A DNA stretch of 12,588 nucleotides from an uncultured Lachnospiraceae bacterium. Lineage in GTDB: Bacteria; Bacillota; Clostridia; Lachnospirales; Lachnospiraceae. Under the pieces are notes generated by a model, which worked only from the letters and a program-made list of their open reading frames with translations, was not told where the DNA came from and made no database searches. Shown here piece by piece: positions 1-6,504 of this stretch. The stretch covers positions 1-12,588 of the forward strand of contig CALDIE010000008.1 in the NCBI GenBank assembly GCA_937901625.1. The letters run 5' to 3'. Position numbers and translations under genes: made by a program. The first letter of the stretch is position 1; the number at the start of each line of letters is the position of its first letter.

Positions 1-327
1 CATTTCATTTAAGAATACTGAAACCAAAACTGATGCAAAAGTTGTAATAAGGAGCTTTGTAATGGAAAGCTCCAAAGTGTTTGTAAAGGCGGTCCAGAAA
101 TCTTTCTTTGAAAACATGGTTTCAAAATTCTTGAGACCAACCCAGGTAATATTTCTCAGCTTGTACTCATAGAACGCGTAACGAACACCAAGCATAGGCC
201 AGTAGTAAATCAACAATACGAAGATAAACACCGGCAGGAACATGAGGTAGTAGCCTCTGTTGTTCCACAATCTCTGCTTCAAAGGGACCTTTCTGGCCTG
301 TACTACAGGCTTACTATTTTTCGCCAT
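1..327 (-). CDS. ABC sugar transporter permease, LplB-type (N-terminal part, runs off window)
   Basis: Only the first 109 residues are present; the gene continues past base 1. The translation begins MAKNSKPVVQARKVPLKQ and has a basic cytoplasmic tail. A first membrane segment follows at about residues 27-45 (YLMFLPVFIFVLLIYYWPM), then the conserved GxxYAFxxYKL-type stretch, the loop WVGLKNFETMF and the start of a second membrane segment near residues 88-105. This is the usual N-terminus of CUT1-class binding-protein-dependent permeases of the LplB family, which pair with large (about 550 aa) lipoprotein binding proteins such as the one just upstream. The start is supported by GAAAGGATG seven bases before the ATG. 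It is the second gene of a transporter operon, so it should form half of a membrane channel; its partner permease presumably lies beyond the window. Substrate is inferred only from context. Confidence 0.9.
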   Translation of the reverse strand, partial: MAKNSKPVVQARKVPLKQRLWNNRGYYLMFLPVFIFVLLIYYWPMLGVRYAFYEYKLRNITWVGLKNFETMFSKKDFWTAFTNTLELSITKLLITTFASVLVSVFLNEM

Positions 328-503
328 AACAACGCATCCTTTCGTAGCTTTTCTGATTCTCGCGAATCCGATCAATACTGCTTCATAACTGAAACCCGAA
401 TTTATTCCCTTTTCGCTTCTAAAACACCCTGCCTCCATCATTCGGTATATGAAAGCAGGGTGCCTGAATTTCTAAAAACTACTAACTAAATTTACTTCTG
501 ATC
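328..503 (-). other. Intercistronic spacer between binding protein and permease
   Basis: These 176 bases hold no gene. They carry the stem-loop annotated separately at 425-462 and a smaller hairpin at 355-368 (GATTC/GAATC arms, 4-base loop) shortly before the permease ribosome binding site. I see no convincing new promoter, so the permease is probably reached by readthrough from the binding-protein gene. Confidence 0.55.
425..462 (-). terminator. Stem-loop after the binding-protein gene (attenuator / mRNA-stabilising hairpin)
   Basis: An 8-bp perfect GC-rich inverted repeat (CACCCTGC at 425-432, GCAGGGTG at 455-462) encloses a 22-base loop. In the minus-strand transcript it is followed by only four U residues (TTTTAG). 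It sits about 40 bases after the stop codon of the solute-binding lipoprotein and before the permease. The loop is large and the U-tract short, so it is more likely a partial terminator or a 3'-end protector than a full stop. Such hairpins are well known between binding-protein and permease genes, where they raise binding-protein levels over permease. That role is inferred here. Confidence 0.5.
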
Positions 504-2204
504 TTACTGCTCGTTCAACTCAGACAGGATCTGATCGGAGATGCTGCCGAACTCATCGATGTAAGTCTGAACTGCCTGCTCAGGAGTGATCTCACCGGTA
601 ACAGCAAGGTTCATAAGAAGTGTTCTCTCGTTAACGATGTCAGCCTCGTAGTCAGTCAATGTAGCACAAGATGCTGCTGCAGGAGCGTCTACACAGTTCT
701 CTGTGAAGAACTGGTTACCTTCAACAACAAGGGGATCCGTGTTAACATATCCGTTGGTCAAAGGAGAAATAACCAGGACAGAGTCGATGTGGTTCTTCTT
801 CCACAAGGTGTTAGGATCGTTAGGAGACTGCTTCAAGTGGAACTCGCCTTCCTCGTAATTGTAATCCTTAGCGTTGTCAGTTCCGGGATTGGTTGTGAAG
901 GACTCAGCATGGATACTCCAGTGAACATCCTCAGCACCATACGTCCACAGTGTCTGTACTACATCACCATCAAGCATGGTATCGAACAATGCATCAAAGA
1001 TAGCCTGCTCACGGGCATTGCTGCCATCGCCATCATCTGTGATAACCCATACAGGTGCTTCTCTGTTGAGGTAGCCGCCCCATGTATCCTTGATCTCCTG
1101 GATAGGAGGAAGCATTACCAGACTCTCGGACTCACCGGTCTGAGTGGTAACTTCGTTCTTGATCAGGTTATCGGTCAGAGTCTTTAACCATGTACCTGCC
1201 CAATAAGTGAATACACCTTCGGAAGTGGTCTGGTCGTTGGAGAAGAATTTCTCACGAGCCTGCTTTGTACCGGCTTCCTCAGTATCAGGATCGATAATGC
1301 CATCTTCATATGCCTGATGAAGTCTTGCCAGTGCGTCGATGGTAGCCTGCTCTGTGAAACCGTCTACCCAAACGCCATCCTTCTGATAGAAGGAAGGATA
1401 AGCACCCTGCCAGAACTCAGGCATGTAGTTGATGTACGGAGCCTCGTCCTGCTTACCATAACCTGCTGCGATAACGCCGTAGGTTCCGCCGGAGCCGTTT
1501 CCATCGGGATCCTGCTCGGTGAACGCCTTCAGCATTGCATAGTAATCATCGAAGGTCTTGATATCGTCGATGCTCATTCCTACTGCATCCAGCCAACCCT
1601 GCTTAACGTAAGTTACGCATCCATTACCATAGGTAGGTGCGAAACCATACTGCTCACCGCTTGCGGTACGCATGTTCAGGTTGATGGAAGGAAGGGTGAT
1701 CCTGCTCTGGAACTCCGCATTGTCATATGCATCAGCCATGTTCCACAGAAGACCGGTGGTCTGATACTGTCTCAGCATGGATGCGCTCATGATCAAAGCG
1801 TCAGGATATCCGGGATCTCCGGGAAGACCTGTTGTAAGAGTTCTGGATACGGTTCCGGAGTAATCGGAGTGATCAAGCTGTGTGATAACAAGATCAACAG
1901 GATATCCCATTCTCTCGCTTACTGCTGCTTCCCACTGCTCTTCGAACTCCTTCTGTCCGGAGTCAACGGTAGCGGTAACGGTACCGTCAACAATAATGTT
2001 CAGTGTTGTGAGCTGATAAGGCTCTTCAGATGTTGCTCCGGAATTTGTGTCTCCCTGATTACCGGTTCCCGGATCGGTTACACTGGTTCCTTCGCCCGAC
2101 TGTGCTGATCCGGAATCTGTTGAGGTTGTCTCTTTGTTACATGCTGCCAAAGAACTTGCAACCATGACAGAGCTGAGCAACAATGCTACTAATCTCTTTT
2201 TCAT
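504..2204 (-). CDS. Extracellular solute-binding lipoprotein, family 1 (sugar/oligosaccharide ABC transporter)
   Basis: A 566-residue protein with a lipoprotein signal peptide: MKKR, a hydrophobic core, and lipobox L19-A20-A21-C22, so Cys22 should be lipidated and anchored on the outer face of the membrane. A Ser/Thr/Gly/Asp-rich flexible linker spans residues about 23-60, followed by the binding domain. The segment around residues 205-245 (GWLDAVGM.. TFDDYYAMLKAF, then DPDGNGSGGTYGV) is typical of family 1 sugar-binding proteins. The length (about 550 aa rather than about 430) fits the LplA/YtcQ-like group that works with LplB-type permeases, as the next gene does. The start has AGGAGA 8-9 bases upstream. 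Expression is likely controlled by the promoter and cre site just upstream (2247-2301). The context suggests a pectin-derived oligosaccharide as ligand, but the sequence alone does not show which sugar. Confidence 0.9.
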   Translation of the reverse strand: MKKRLVALLLSSVMVASSLAACNKETTSTDSGSAQSGEGTSVTDPGTGNQGDTNSGATSEEPYQLTTLNIIVDGTVTATVDSGQKEFEEQWEAAVSERMGYPVDLVITQLDHSDYSGTVSRTLTTGLPGDPGYPDALIMSASMLRQYQTTGLLWNMADAYDNAEFQSRITLPSINLNMRTASGEQYGFAPTYGNGCVTYVKQGWLDAVGMSIDDIKTFDDYYAMLKAFTEQDPDGNGSGGTYGVIAAGYGKQDEAPYINYMPEFWQGAYPSFYQKDGVWVDGFTEQATIDALARLHQAYEDGIIDPDTEEAGTKQAREKFFSNDQTTSEGVFTYWAGTWLKTLTDNLIKNEVTTQTGESESLVMLPPIQEIKDTWGGYLNREAPVWVITDDGDGSNAREQAIFDALFDTMLDGDVVQTLWTYGAEDVHWSIHAESFTTNPGTDNAKDYNYEEGEFHLKQSPNDPNTLWKKNHIDSVLVISPLTNGYVNTDPLVVEGNQFFTENCVDAPAAASCATLTDYEADIVNERTLLMNLAVTGEITPEQAVQTYIDEFGSISDQILSELNEQ

Positions 2205-2234
2205 TCTTTCTCTCCTTTTGTTGTTTTTACCTTT

Positions 2235-2246
2235 GTTTAGTTAAAC
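2235..2246. promoter_or_regulatory. Short palindrome GTTTAGTTAAAC next to the cre site (possible operator)
   Basis: GTTTA and TAAAC arms are separated by two bases. It lies in the 5' untranslated leader of the binding-protein gene, directly abutting the cre site on its start-codon side. It is AT-rich and short, so chance is possible. Its place, just downstream of a predicted transcription start, is where a local substrate-responsive repressor could bind. No regulator gene is in the window. Confidence 0.3.
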
Positions 2247-2262
2247 TTGTAAGCGCTTTCAT
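2247..2262. promoter_or_regulatory. Catabolite-responsive element (cre), CcpA operator
   Basis: TTGTAAGCGCTTTCAT matches the published cre consensus WTGNAARCGNWWWCAW at every position, with a symmetric AAGCGCTT core. It lies about 4-20 bases downstream of the predicted transcription start and 43-58 bases before the ATG of the binding-protein gene. A cre site in that place normally gives repression by CcpA/HPr-Ser-P when preferred sugars are present. Another LacI-family repressor could also use such a site, since operators of that family share the central CG and symmetric halves. Confidence 0.82.
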
Positions 2263-2272
2263 CGCTGACTTT

Positions 2273-2301
2273 AGAATACCAAATAATGAAAAGGCGTGCA
2301 A
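2273..2301 (-). promoter_or_regulatory. Predicted sigma-A promoter of the binding-protein/permease operon
   Basis: On the minus strand TTGCAC (2301-2296) is followed after exactly 17 bases by TATTCT (2278-2273), giving a predicted start near 2266. Both hexamers are imperfect (3/6 and 4/6 matches to consensus), but the spacing is ideal, the region is AT-rich, and the consensus cre site sits immediately downstream. It allows the transporter genes to be transcribed separately from the upstream GH43 gene, whose stop lies about 60 bases before the -35. No clear terminator separates GH43 from this promoter, so readthrough is also possible. Confidence 0.5.
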
Positions 2302-2361
2302 CATAAAAATTCACCAAAATGCTATTTTTCTTTCACGCAATTTTCACAAATTATGGTTCTG

Positions 2362-4044
2362 TTACATGATTTCAATTCCCAAAACCCCGATATTACCGCA
2401 TTTTTCCTCTTTTTGCTCCTTTTTATGAACTGCAAACAATCCGTATTTCGCGCCTACCCAACGCCCCGCAAAAGCCGATGTTTCGCAGGTGTATGTTTTC
2501 CTGTCCGGAAAGATAAAATGAAGTCTGATCAGGCTTTCCGGATGCAAAACTTTTCCCTCTTCTCCGAGGGTGTACTCAGGCTTTTTTGATGTCGCCGTTA
2601 CATTGTTTGAAGGGATCACTTCATACAGGCATTCCACAACGGACCCGCCAAACGTAACCGCTTCCGTCTTTTCTTCTTCCTTCGCGTAGATATTTCCGCG
2701 ATCAAAGATCTGCTCTCCGTTGATCTGACGGATGTGCCATCCTTCTGTTTCGCGCACGATCCCGATCCCGGCGTAGGTACATCCCATTGCCATGATCCCC
2801 GCATAATCTCCCGTTTCCATGCCGGATACATCCAGACGGATCCGCGCTTTAAATTCCGGCGCTTCCCACTTCCTTAGCAGAAGATTCGGATAATCCGCCA
2901 TCGGTCGTCTTTCCGACAAAGAGATACACTTTAATCCGTATCCGTCCTTTGAGCGGCATATCCACTCTTCCTCGGGATTGGCGTTCCACTGCCACGAAAG
3001 GGCGACTTTTCCGTTTGCCTGGATGATCGCTTCCGTCCTGTTACCTTCCGCGTCTATGATGGATTTAGCTCCCTTGCCTATTGCTTCGCCGACGGTTTCT
3101 GTCACTTCCCGCTCCACTTCATTTCTCACATCCGGCTTTTTATATTCAATGACGGGAATTCCGCAGATATCCCCTTTGCTTGCTTCTCCTATCACCGGCC
3201 AGTCGTCCGTTGTCCAACGCATGGGCTGTAAATGCACTATCCTACCGGCTGCAAATACATCCTGGAAATGCAAAAACCAGTCTTCACCGCTTACAGTATC
3301 CACCCAGGCGCCCTGGTGCGGTCCGTTAACTCCGGTATCACCCTGTGCCATCACGGTACGGACTTCGTACGGACCAAATACATTCCGGCTGCGCAATACG
3401 ATCTGCCAGCCGGTCTTAACACCTCCGGCCGGTGCGAAAATATAATACCAGCCGTTTCGCTTATACATCTTCGGACCTTCCGTTGTAATGTTTCCATCCG
3501 CATCTCCGTCGTAGATCTTAACCGGTTTTGATAAAAGCCGCTCCCCGTCCTGACTCATCTTTGAAAGATATAATACGCTCTTATATCCGATCCTGGATTT
3601 GGCCACAGCATTAACAAGATAAGCATTCCCGTCTTCATCCCAAAATGGACAGGGGTCGATAAAACCGGCTCCGTCATACAGTTTTACCGCTTCCGTCCAC
3701 TCTCCGGCCGGATCCGTACTCTTGATCATATAGATCCCTTCGTCCGGCATGGGAAAAAAGATATAGAAAGTTTTATTATGATAACGGATGGAAGGCGCCC
3801 ATACGCCGCAGCCGTGTATCGGATCCCGATAGCGAAACTCCGGTATTTTTTTTAATCCGTAGCCGATCATTTTCCAATTGACCAGATCTTTTGAGTGCAG
3901 GATCGGTAAGCCCGGCACATTGCAAAAGCTCGAAGCCGTTAGGTAATAATCGTCTCCCACCCGGATCGCGTCCGGATCGGAATAATCCACATACAAAACC
4001 GGATTTTTATATCTTCCGTTTCCAAGATCGGATTTCCATATCAT
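2362..4044 (-). CDS. Glycoside hydrolase family 43 (beta-xylosidase / alpha-L-arabinofuranosidase type), intracellular
   Basis: A 560-residue protein without signal peptide, so probably cytoplasmic and acting on imported oligosaccharides. The N-terminal five-bladed propeller (about residues 10-300) shows the GH43 triad: general base Asp23 (YSDPDAIRVGDDYYLTAS), pKa-modulating Asp130 (FIDPCPFWDEDGNAYLV) and general acid Glu189 (TTEGPKMYKRNGWYYIF). His243 in NGPHQGAWVDT and the FLHFQD segment also fit the family. The C-terminal half (about 345-560, opening with WQWNANPEEEW) matches the concanavalin-like beta-sandwich often attached to GH43 enzymes. Start chosen for AAAGGGG nine bases upstream. 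In a pectin locus the substrate is probably arabinose-, xylose- or galactose-bearing side-chain fragments; exact specificity cannot be read from sequence. Codon choice (frequent TTT, GAA, CCG, CGG) differs from the neighbouring binding protein, as expected for lower expression. Confidence 0.9.
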   Translation of the reverse strand: MIWKSDLGNGRYKNPVLYVDYSDPDAIRVGDDYYLTASSFCNVPGLPILHSKDLVNWKMIGYGLKKIPEFRYRDPIHGCGVWAPSIRYHNKTFYIFFPMPDEGIYMIKSTDPAGEWTEAVKLYDGAGFIDPCPFWDEDGNAYLVNAVAKSRIGYKSVLYLSKMSQDGERLLSKPVKIYDGDADGNITTEGPKMYKRNGWYYIFAPAGGVKTGWQIVLRSRNVFGPYEVRTVMAQGDTGVNGPHQGAWVDTVSGEDWFLHFQDVFAAGRIVHLQPMRWTTDDWPVIGEASKGDICGIPVIEYKKPDVRNEVEREVTETVGEAIGKGAKSIIDAEGNRTEAIIQANGKVALSWQWNANPEEEWICRSKDGYGLKCISLSERRPMADYPNLLLRKWEAPEFKARIRLDVSGMETGDYAGIMAMGCTYAGIGIVRETEGWHIRQINGEQIFDRGNIYAKEEEKTEAVTFGGSVVECLYEVIPSNNVTATSKKPEYTLGEEGKVLHPESLIRLHFIFPDRKTYTCETSAFAGRWVGAKYGLFAVHKKEQKEEKCGNIGVLGIEIM

Positions 4045-4117
4045 ACATCAATACCCCTTTCTCTGTGCTATAATGATCTCAAGGTCAGGGATCCCGTACC
4101 CTTGGGCTTACTGTCTT

Positions 4118-4146
4118 ATGATGCCGGGGTCAAAATCCTCTTTCAA
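4118..4146 (-). promoter_or_regulatory. Possible promoter of the GH43 gene
   Basis: On the minus strand TTGAAA (4146-4141) is followed by a 17-base spacer and CATCAT (4123-4118), 5/6 and 4/6 matches to the sigma-A consensus. The left arm of the long inverted repeat (4127-4135) lies inside the spacer, so a protein bound there could control it. A leader of about 65-70 bases would follow. The -10 is weak, hence the low confidence. Confidence 0.35.
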
Positions 4147-4180
4147 ACAGGCTTGATTCTGGTTTTGTACCTTTTGACCC
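4127..4180. promoter_or_regulatory. Spaced inverted repeat in the divergent GH43 / serine-hydrolase intergenic region
   Basis: A perfect 9-bp inverted repeat, GGGTCAAAA (4127-4135) and TTTTGACCC (4172-4180), has its arms centred 45 bp apart in the only divergent intergenic region of the window (4045-4229). The arms lie near the predicted GH43 -10/-35 and 11 bases before a good -10-like TATACT (4192-4197) facing the serine hydrolase. No U-tract follows on either strand, so it is not a terminator. It could be a paired operator for a regulator controlling both genes. That is inference from position and symmetry. Confidence 0.45.
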
Positions 4181-4229
4181 TTATATCATCCTATACTGAT
4201 TCATCTCATACAAACAGGAGGTAACATAT

Positions 4230-5603
4230 ATGAACCCTCAAGACTTTCAAAGATCCATGCAATCCCTTCCTTTTCCGGTACACAGTCTGTCGGTAAGGCA
4301 ACACGGCAGGCTTCTTAGTGAGGAATACTTCGAACCTTTTAAAAAGGGCACTCTGCACCGGATGTTTTCTGTTTCAAAAAGTTTGACGGCTTTAGCCATC
4401 GGCGCGCTGATCGCGGAAGAAAAACTCTCTTTGGATGCGCGCATTACGGATTTTTTTCCCGAGTATGTTCCGGAAAACGCCCATCCGTATCTTACGCGGA
4501 TGACGATCGACGATATGCTCTCCATGCGCACCTGTCATAAAAATACCACCTATAAGATCAACTTAAAGGAGAACTGGGTACGCTCCTTTTTTGTGACCGC
4601 GCCCGATCACCGAAGCGGTCAGATCTTTAAATACGATACCTCATCGGCGCACACACTTGCCGCGCTGGTCAAAAAACTGAGCGGTATGGGCGTTGTCGAC
4701 TATTTAAGAAGCGTCTTTTTAGATGAAACCCTGCTTTCAAAGGACGCTTACATGCTAACCGACCCGTTTGGCGATGAGATCGGCGGTTCCGGACTGATCG
4801 CGTATCCGACGGATTTGGATAAGATCGGTCAGTTCCTTCTCTCCGTTTTAAACGAGCGCGTATCGGAGGAATACCCTCTGCTTACAAGGGATGAGCCGCC
4901 CTACAACGAGGCGTTCCTGAAACGCTACGCCGCCTTTATAAAAGAGGCGCTCTCCTTTAAGACTTCCACCCTTCATGAGGGAAAAACACTCGATGAATGT
5001 CAGGGATACGGCTATCAGATCTGGCAGATCCGTGACGGCATCTCTTTGTACGGAATGGGCGGACAGTATGTCTTACTCTACCCGCAGATCGACCTGGTGA
5101 TCACCACCACTGCCGACTGTCAGGCCTTCGCCGGCGGGACCCAGATCCTTTTGGATTCTTTAAGGAACATCGCTCTAGGCCTTGGACTTAACCCTGCGTC
5201 AGACGATAAGGCAATGGCGGGCGATAAAGCAGCCACCTCCGGCACAAAAGCCTATTCCTTCGGAACCTATCGGATTTTGGATAACCCTAAGGGGCTGATC
5301 TCTTTCTCGATATCGGAAACGGAATTTCGCCTGCAGACCAAAGATTCCCTCTACGCGATCCCCTATGGCCACGAAAAGCCGGCTTCGGTCGTATGTGATG
5401 TCAACAATCAGACACTCTATACCACGGGGCGTACCCTTCCGGACGGAAGTCTTTACTTAAATGTCAAGATCCTGGATGAGTATGTAGGCTCCATCCATAT
5501 CCTGATCCGTTCCGACGAAAACAGCGCTACCCTTTATCTTCGAAAGATCGAGGAAAGTCTCTTTGATGAATTTAACGGATTCTTTGAGGCTGTCCGCGTG
5601 TGA
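4230..5603 (+). CDS. Serine hydrolase, class C beta-lactamase / esterase fold
   Basis: A 457-residue protein of the beta-lactamase/transpeptidase-like family (Pfam PF00144 type) with no signal peptide. The SxxK motif is S47-V-S-K50 (MFSVSKSLTALAIG). The second motif, usually YxN, reads Y135-D-T (FKYDTSSAHTLAALV), as seen in many esterase-like members. The third motif region is YGMGGQYVLLYP (around G275-G277), in place of KTG. The last roughly 130 residues, after a low-complexity Asp/Lys/Ala/Gly linker (about 328-343), form a beta-rich tail. AGGAGG eight bases before the ATG supports the start. It is the only plus-strand gene, divergent from GH43 and ending 12 bases from the convergent pectinesterase. 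With no secretion signal and its place in a pectin locus, an esterase acting on imported oligosaccharides is more likely than antibiotic resistance; the substrate is unknown. Confidence 0.85.
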   Translation: MNPQDFQRSMQSLPFPVHSLSVRQHGRLLSEEYFEPFKKGTLHRMFSVSKSLTALAIGALIAEEKLSLDARITDFFPEYVPENAHPYLTRMTIDDMLSMRTCHKNTTYKINLKENWVRSFFVTAPDHRSGQIFKYDTSSAHTLAALVKKLSGMGVVDYLRSVFLDETLLSKDAYMLTDPFGDEIGGSGLIAYPTDLDKIGQFLLSVLNERVSEEYPLLTRDEPPYNEAFLKRYAAFIKEALSFKTSTLHEGKTLDECQGYGYQIWQIRDGISLYGMGGQYVLLYPQIDLVITTTADCQAFAGGTQILLDSLRNIALGLGLNPASDDKAMAGDKAATSGTKAYSFGTYRILDNPKGLISFSISETEFRLQTKDSLYAIPYGHEKPASVVCDVNNQTLYTTGRTLPDGSLYLNVKILDEYVGSIHILIRSDENSATLYLRKIEESLFDEFNGFFEAVRV

Positions 5604-5615
5604 CCATCCTCTAAA

Positions 5616-6386
5616 CTACTCTTCGTACCGATCCCCCGTACGCACCCAACCGGGGCGTGTGGCATTGCTCGCGCCGGGGCCGTACGATCCGTATTCTTCA
5701 AACACACTCGTCTCGCGGGCTTTCTCCTTTCCCCAATCATGAAAGCCCTCCGGATGGATATGGTCATCTAAAAAGCAATTCTCCAGTCTCACCTTGGCAT
5801 ATTCTCTCCACGGTCTTGCTATATAGCAGCTCTTTGCCTCCACATCCTGTGTATGCAGGAAACGGCAGTTTTTAGCGACAAAGCCGGTCTTTATGTGTTC
5901 CGGTGTAGAAGGCGCAAACACATATCCTTTTTCATTACTCACAAATTCGCAGTCTTCAAAGTAGGCTGTTGCGCCTCCAAAGATAAAATCCACTCCGCCT
6001 TCGATATGGCAGCGCTTAAAAGTAACCGTCCGATCGGTTCTTGGCGTTAACTGCTTCGGACCCAAAAAACCGTCCACCTGTATTTCCTTCGGCGGAAGAG
6101 GCGCCAAAAAAAGCGTATCCTGGTGTCCGATCAGTGTGCACTCCTCCAGTGTGATATCCGCCCCATCCAGATACAGGGCTATAGCCTGTCCAACTTCCTT
6201 TCCCTTTCCTGCATGGTTTTCGAATGAACAGTTTTTAAACCGCACGCGATCTCCGTCCACCCGGACCGTAGCGGTACGAAAGGTATGATAAGGTCTTCCG
6301 TCTTCGTGGATCTCAAAAGCCCCCTTATCGCCTATGTATGTTTCTCCCGTATATACCCGATCCGACTCCGATAAAATATACTGCAT
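5616..6386 (-). CDS. Pectinesterase (CE8 pectin methylesterase), short cytoplasmic form
   Basis: A 256-residue protein covering the catalytic core of CE8 pectin methylesterases, which remove methyl esters from homogalacturonan. Visible motifs: GQAIALYL with Gln67, GHQDTLF with Gln89 and general acid/base Asp90, EGGVDFIFGGATAYFEDC with nucleophile Asp133, and IARPWREYAKV with Arg191 and Trp193. All expected active-site residues are present. Compared with usual relatives of about 300-330 aa, it lacks the first roughly 60 residues (the GDFxTIQEAID / PGxYxEKV region) and about 30 C-terminal residues. The short start looks real: AAAGGAG lies five bases upstream and an in-frame TAA sits at 6417-6419. 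There is no signal peptide, so it should act in the cytoplasm on imported methylated oligogalacturonides. It follows a terminator and may need its own, unrecognised promoter. Activity of the trimmed fold is uncertain. Confidence 0.87.
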   Translation of the reverse strand: MQYILSESDRVYTGETYIGDKGAFEIHEDGRPYHTFRTATVRVDGDRVRFKNCSFENHAGKGKEVGQAIALYLDGADITLEECTLIGHQDTLFLAPLPPKEIQVDGFLGPKQLTPRTDRTVTFKRCHIEGGVDFIFGGATAYFEDCEFVSNEKGYVFAPSTPEHIKTGFVAKNCRFLHTQDVEAKSCYIARPWREYAKVRLENCFLDDHIHPEGFHDWGKEKARETSVFEEYGSYGPGASNATRPGWVRTGDRYEE

Positions 6387-6456
6387 ACCTTCTCCTTTCT
6401 TTCTCCTCCTGCCGTTTTATCGGGACATCCCATAGCAGCGCATGCCCCTTTGGTGT

Positions 6457-6492
6457 AAAAATACCCGGAACGGAATCTCTTCCATCCCGGGT
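6457..6492 (-). terminator. Intrinsic terminator of the ackA / membrane-protein operon
   Basis: On the minus strand the arms ACCCGG and CCGGGT (6492-6487 and 6468-6463) extend inward through a three-pair segment with two G-U wobbles and a GGAA/TTCC pair to a GAGA tetraloop. This gives about 13 paired positions, followed by A and five T (6461-6457). It begins 12 bases after the stop of the preceding gene and 70 bases before the pectinesterase start. It marks the end of the ackA-containing transcript. Confidence 0.85.
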
Positions 6493-6504
6493 TCATACTC
6501 ATGA

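Noticed and set aside
1317..2108. 263-aa plus-strand ORF, antisense to the binding-protein gene
   Set aside because: It is a shadow frame: no ribosome binding site and no recognisable domain, whereas the minus strand encodes a clear lipoprotein.
4069..4074. Consensus TATAAT on the plus strand before the serine hydrolase
   Set aside because: No -35 at a sensible distance; it falls at the GH43 start and would give a very long leader. TATACT at 4192-4197 is better placed.
4230..5603. Antibiotic-resistance beta-lactamase
   Set aside because: No signal peptide, YDT instead of YxN and no KTG; class C fold alone does not imply beta-lactam hydrolysis.
6387..6456. A frameshift hiding the missing N-terminus of the pectinesterase
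   Set aside because: The 70 bases before the start and after the terminator give no pectinesterase-like peptide in any frame, and there is too little room for about 60 residues.
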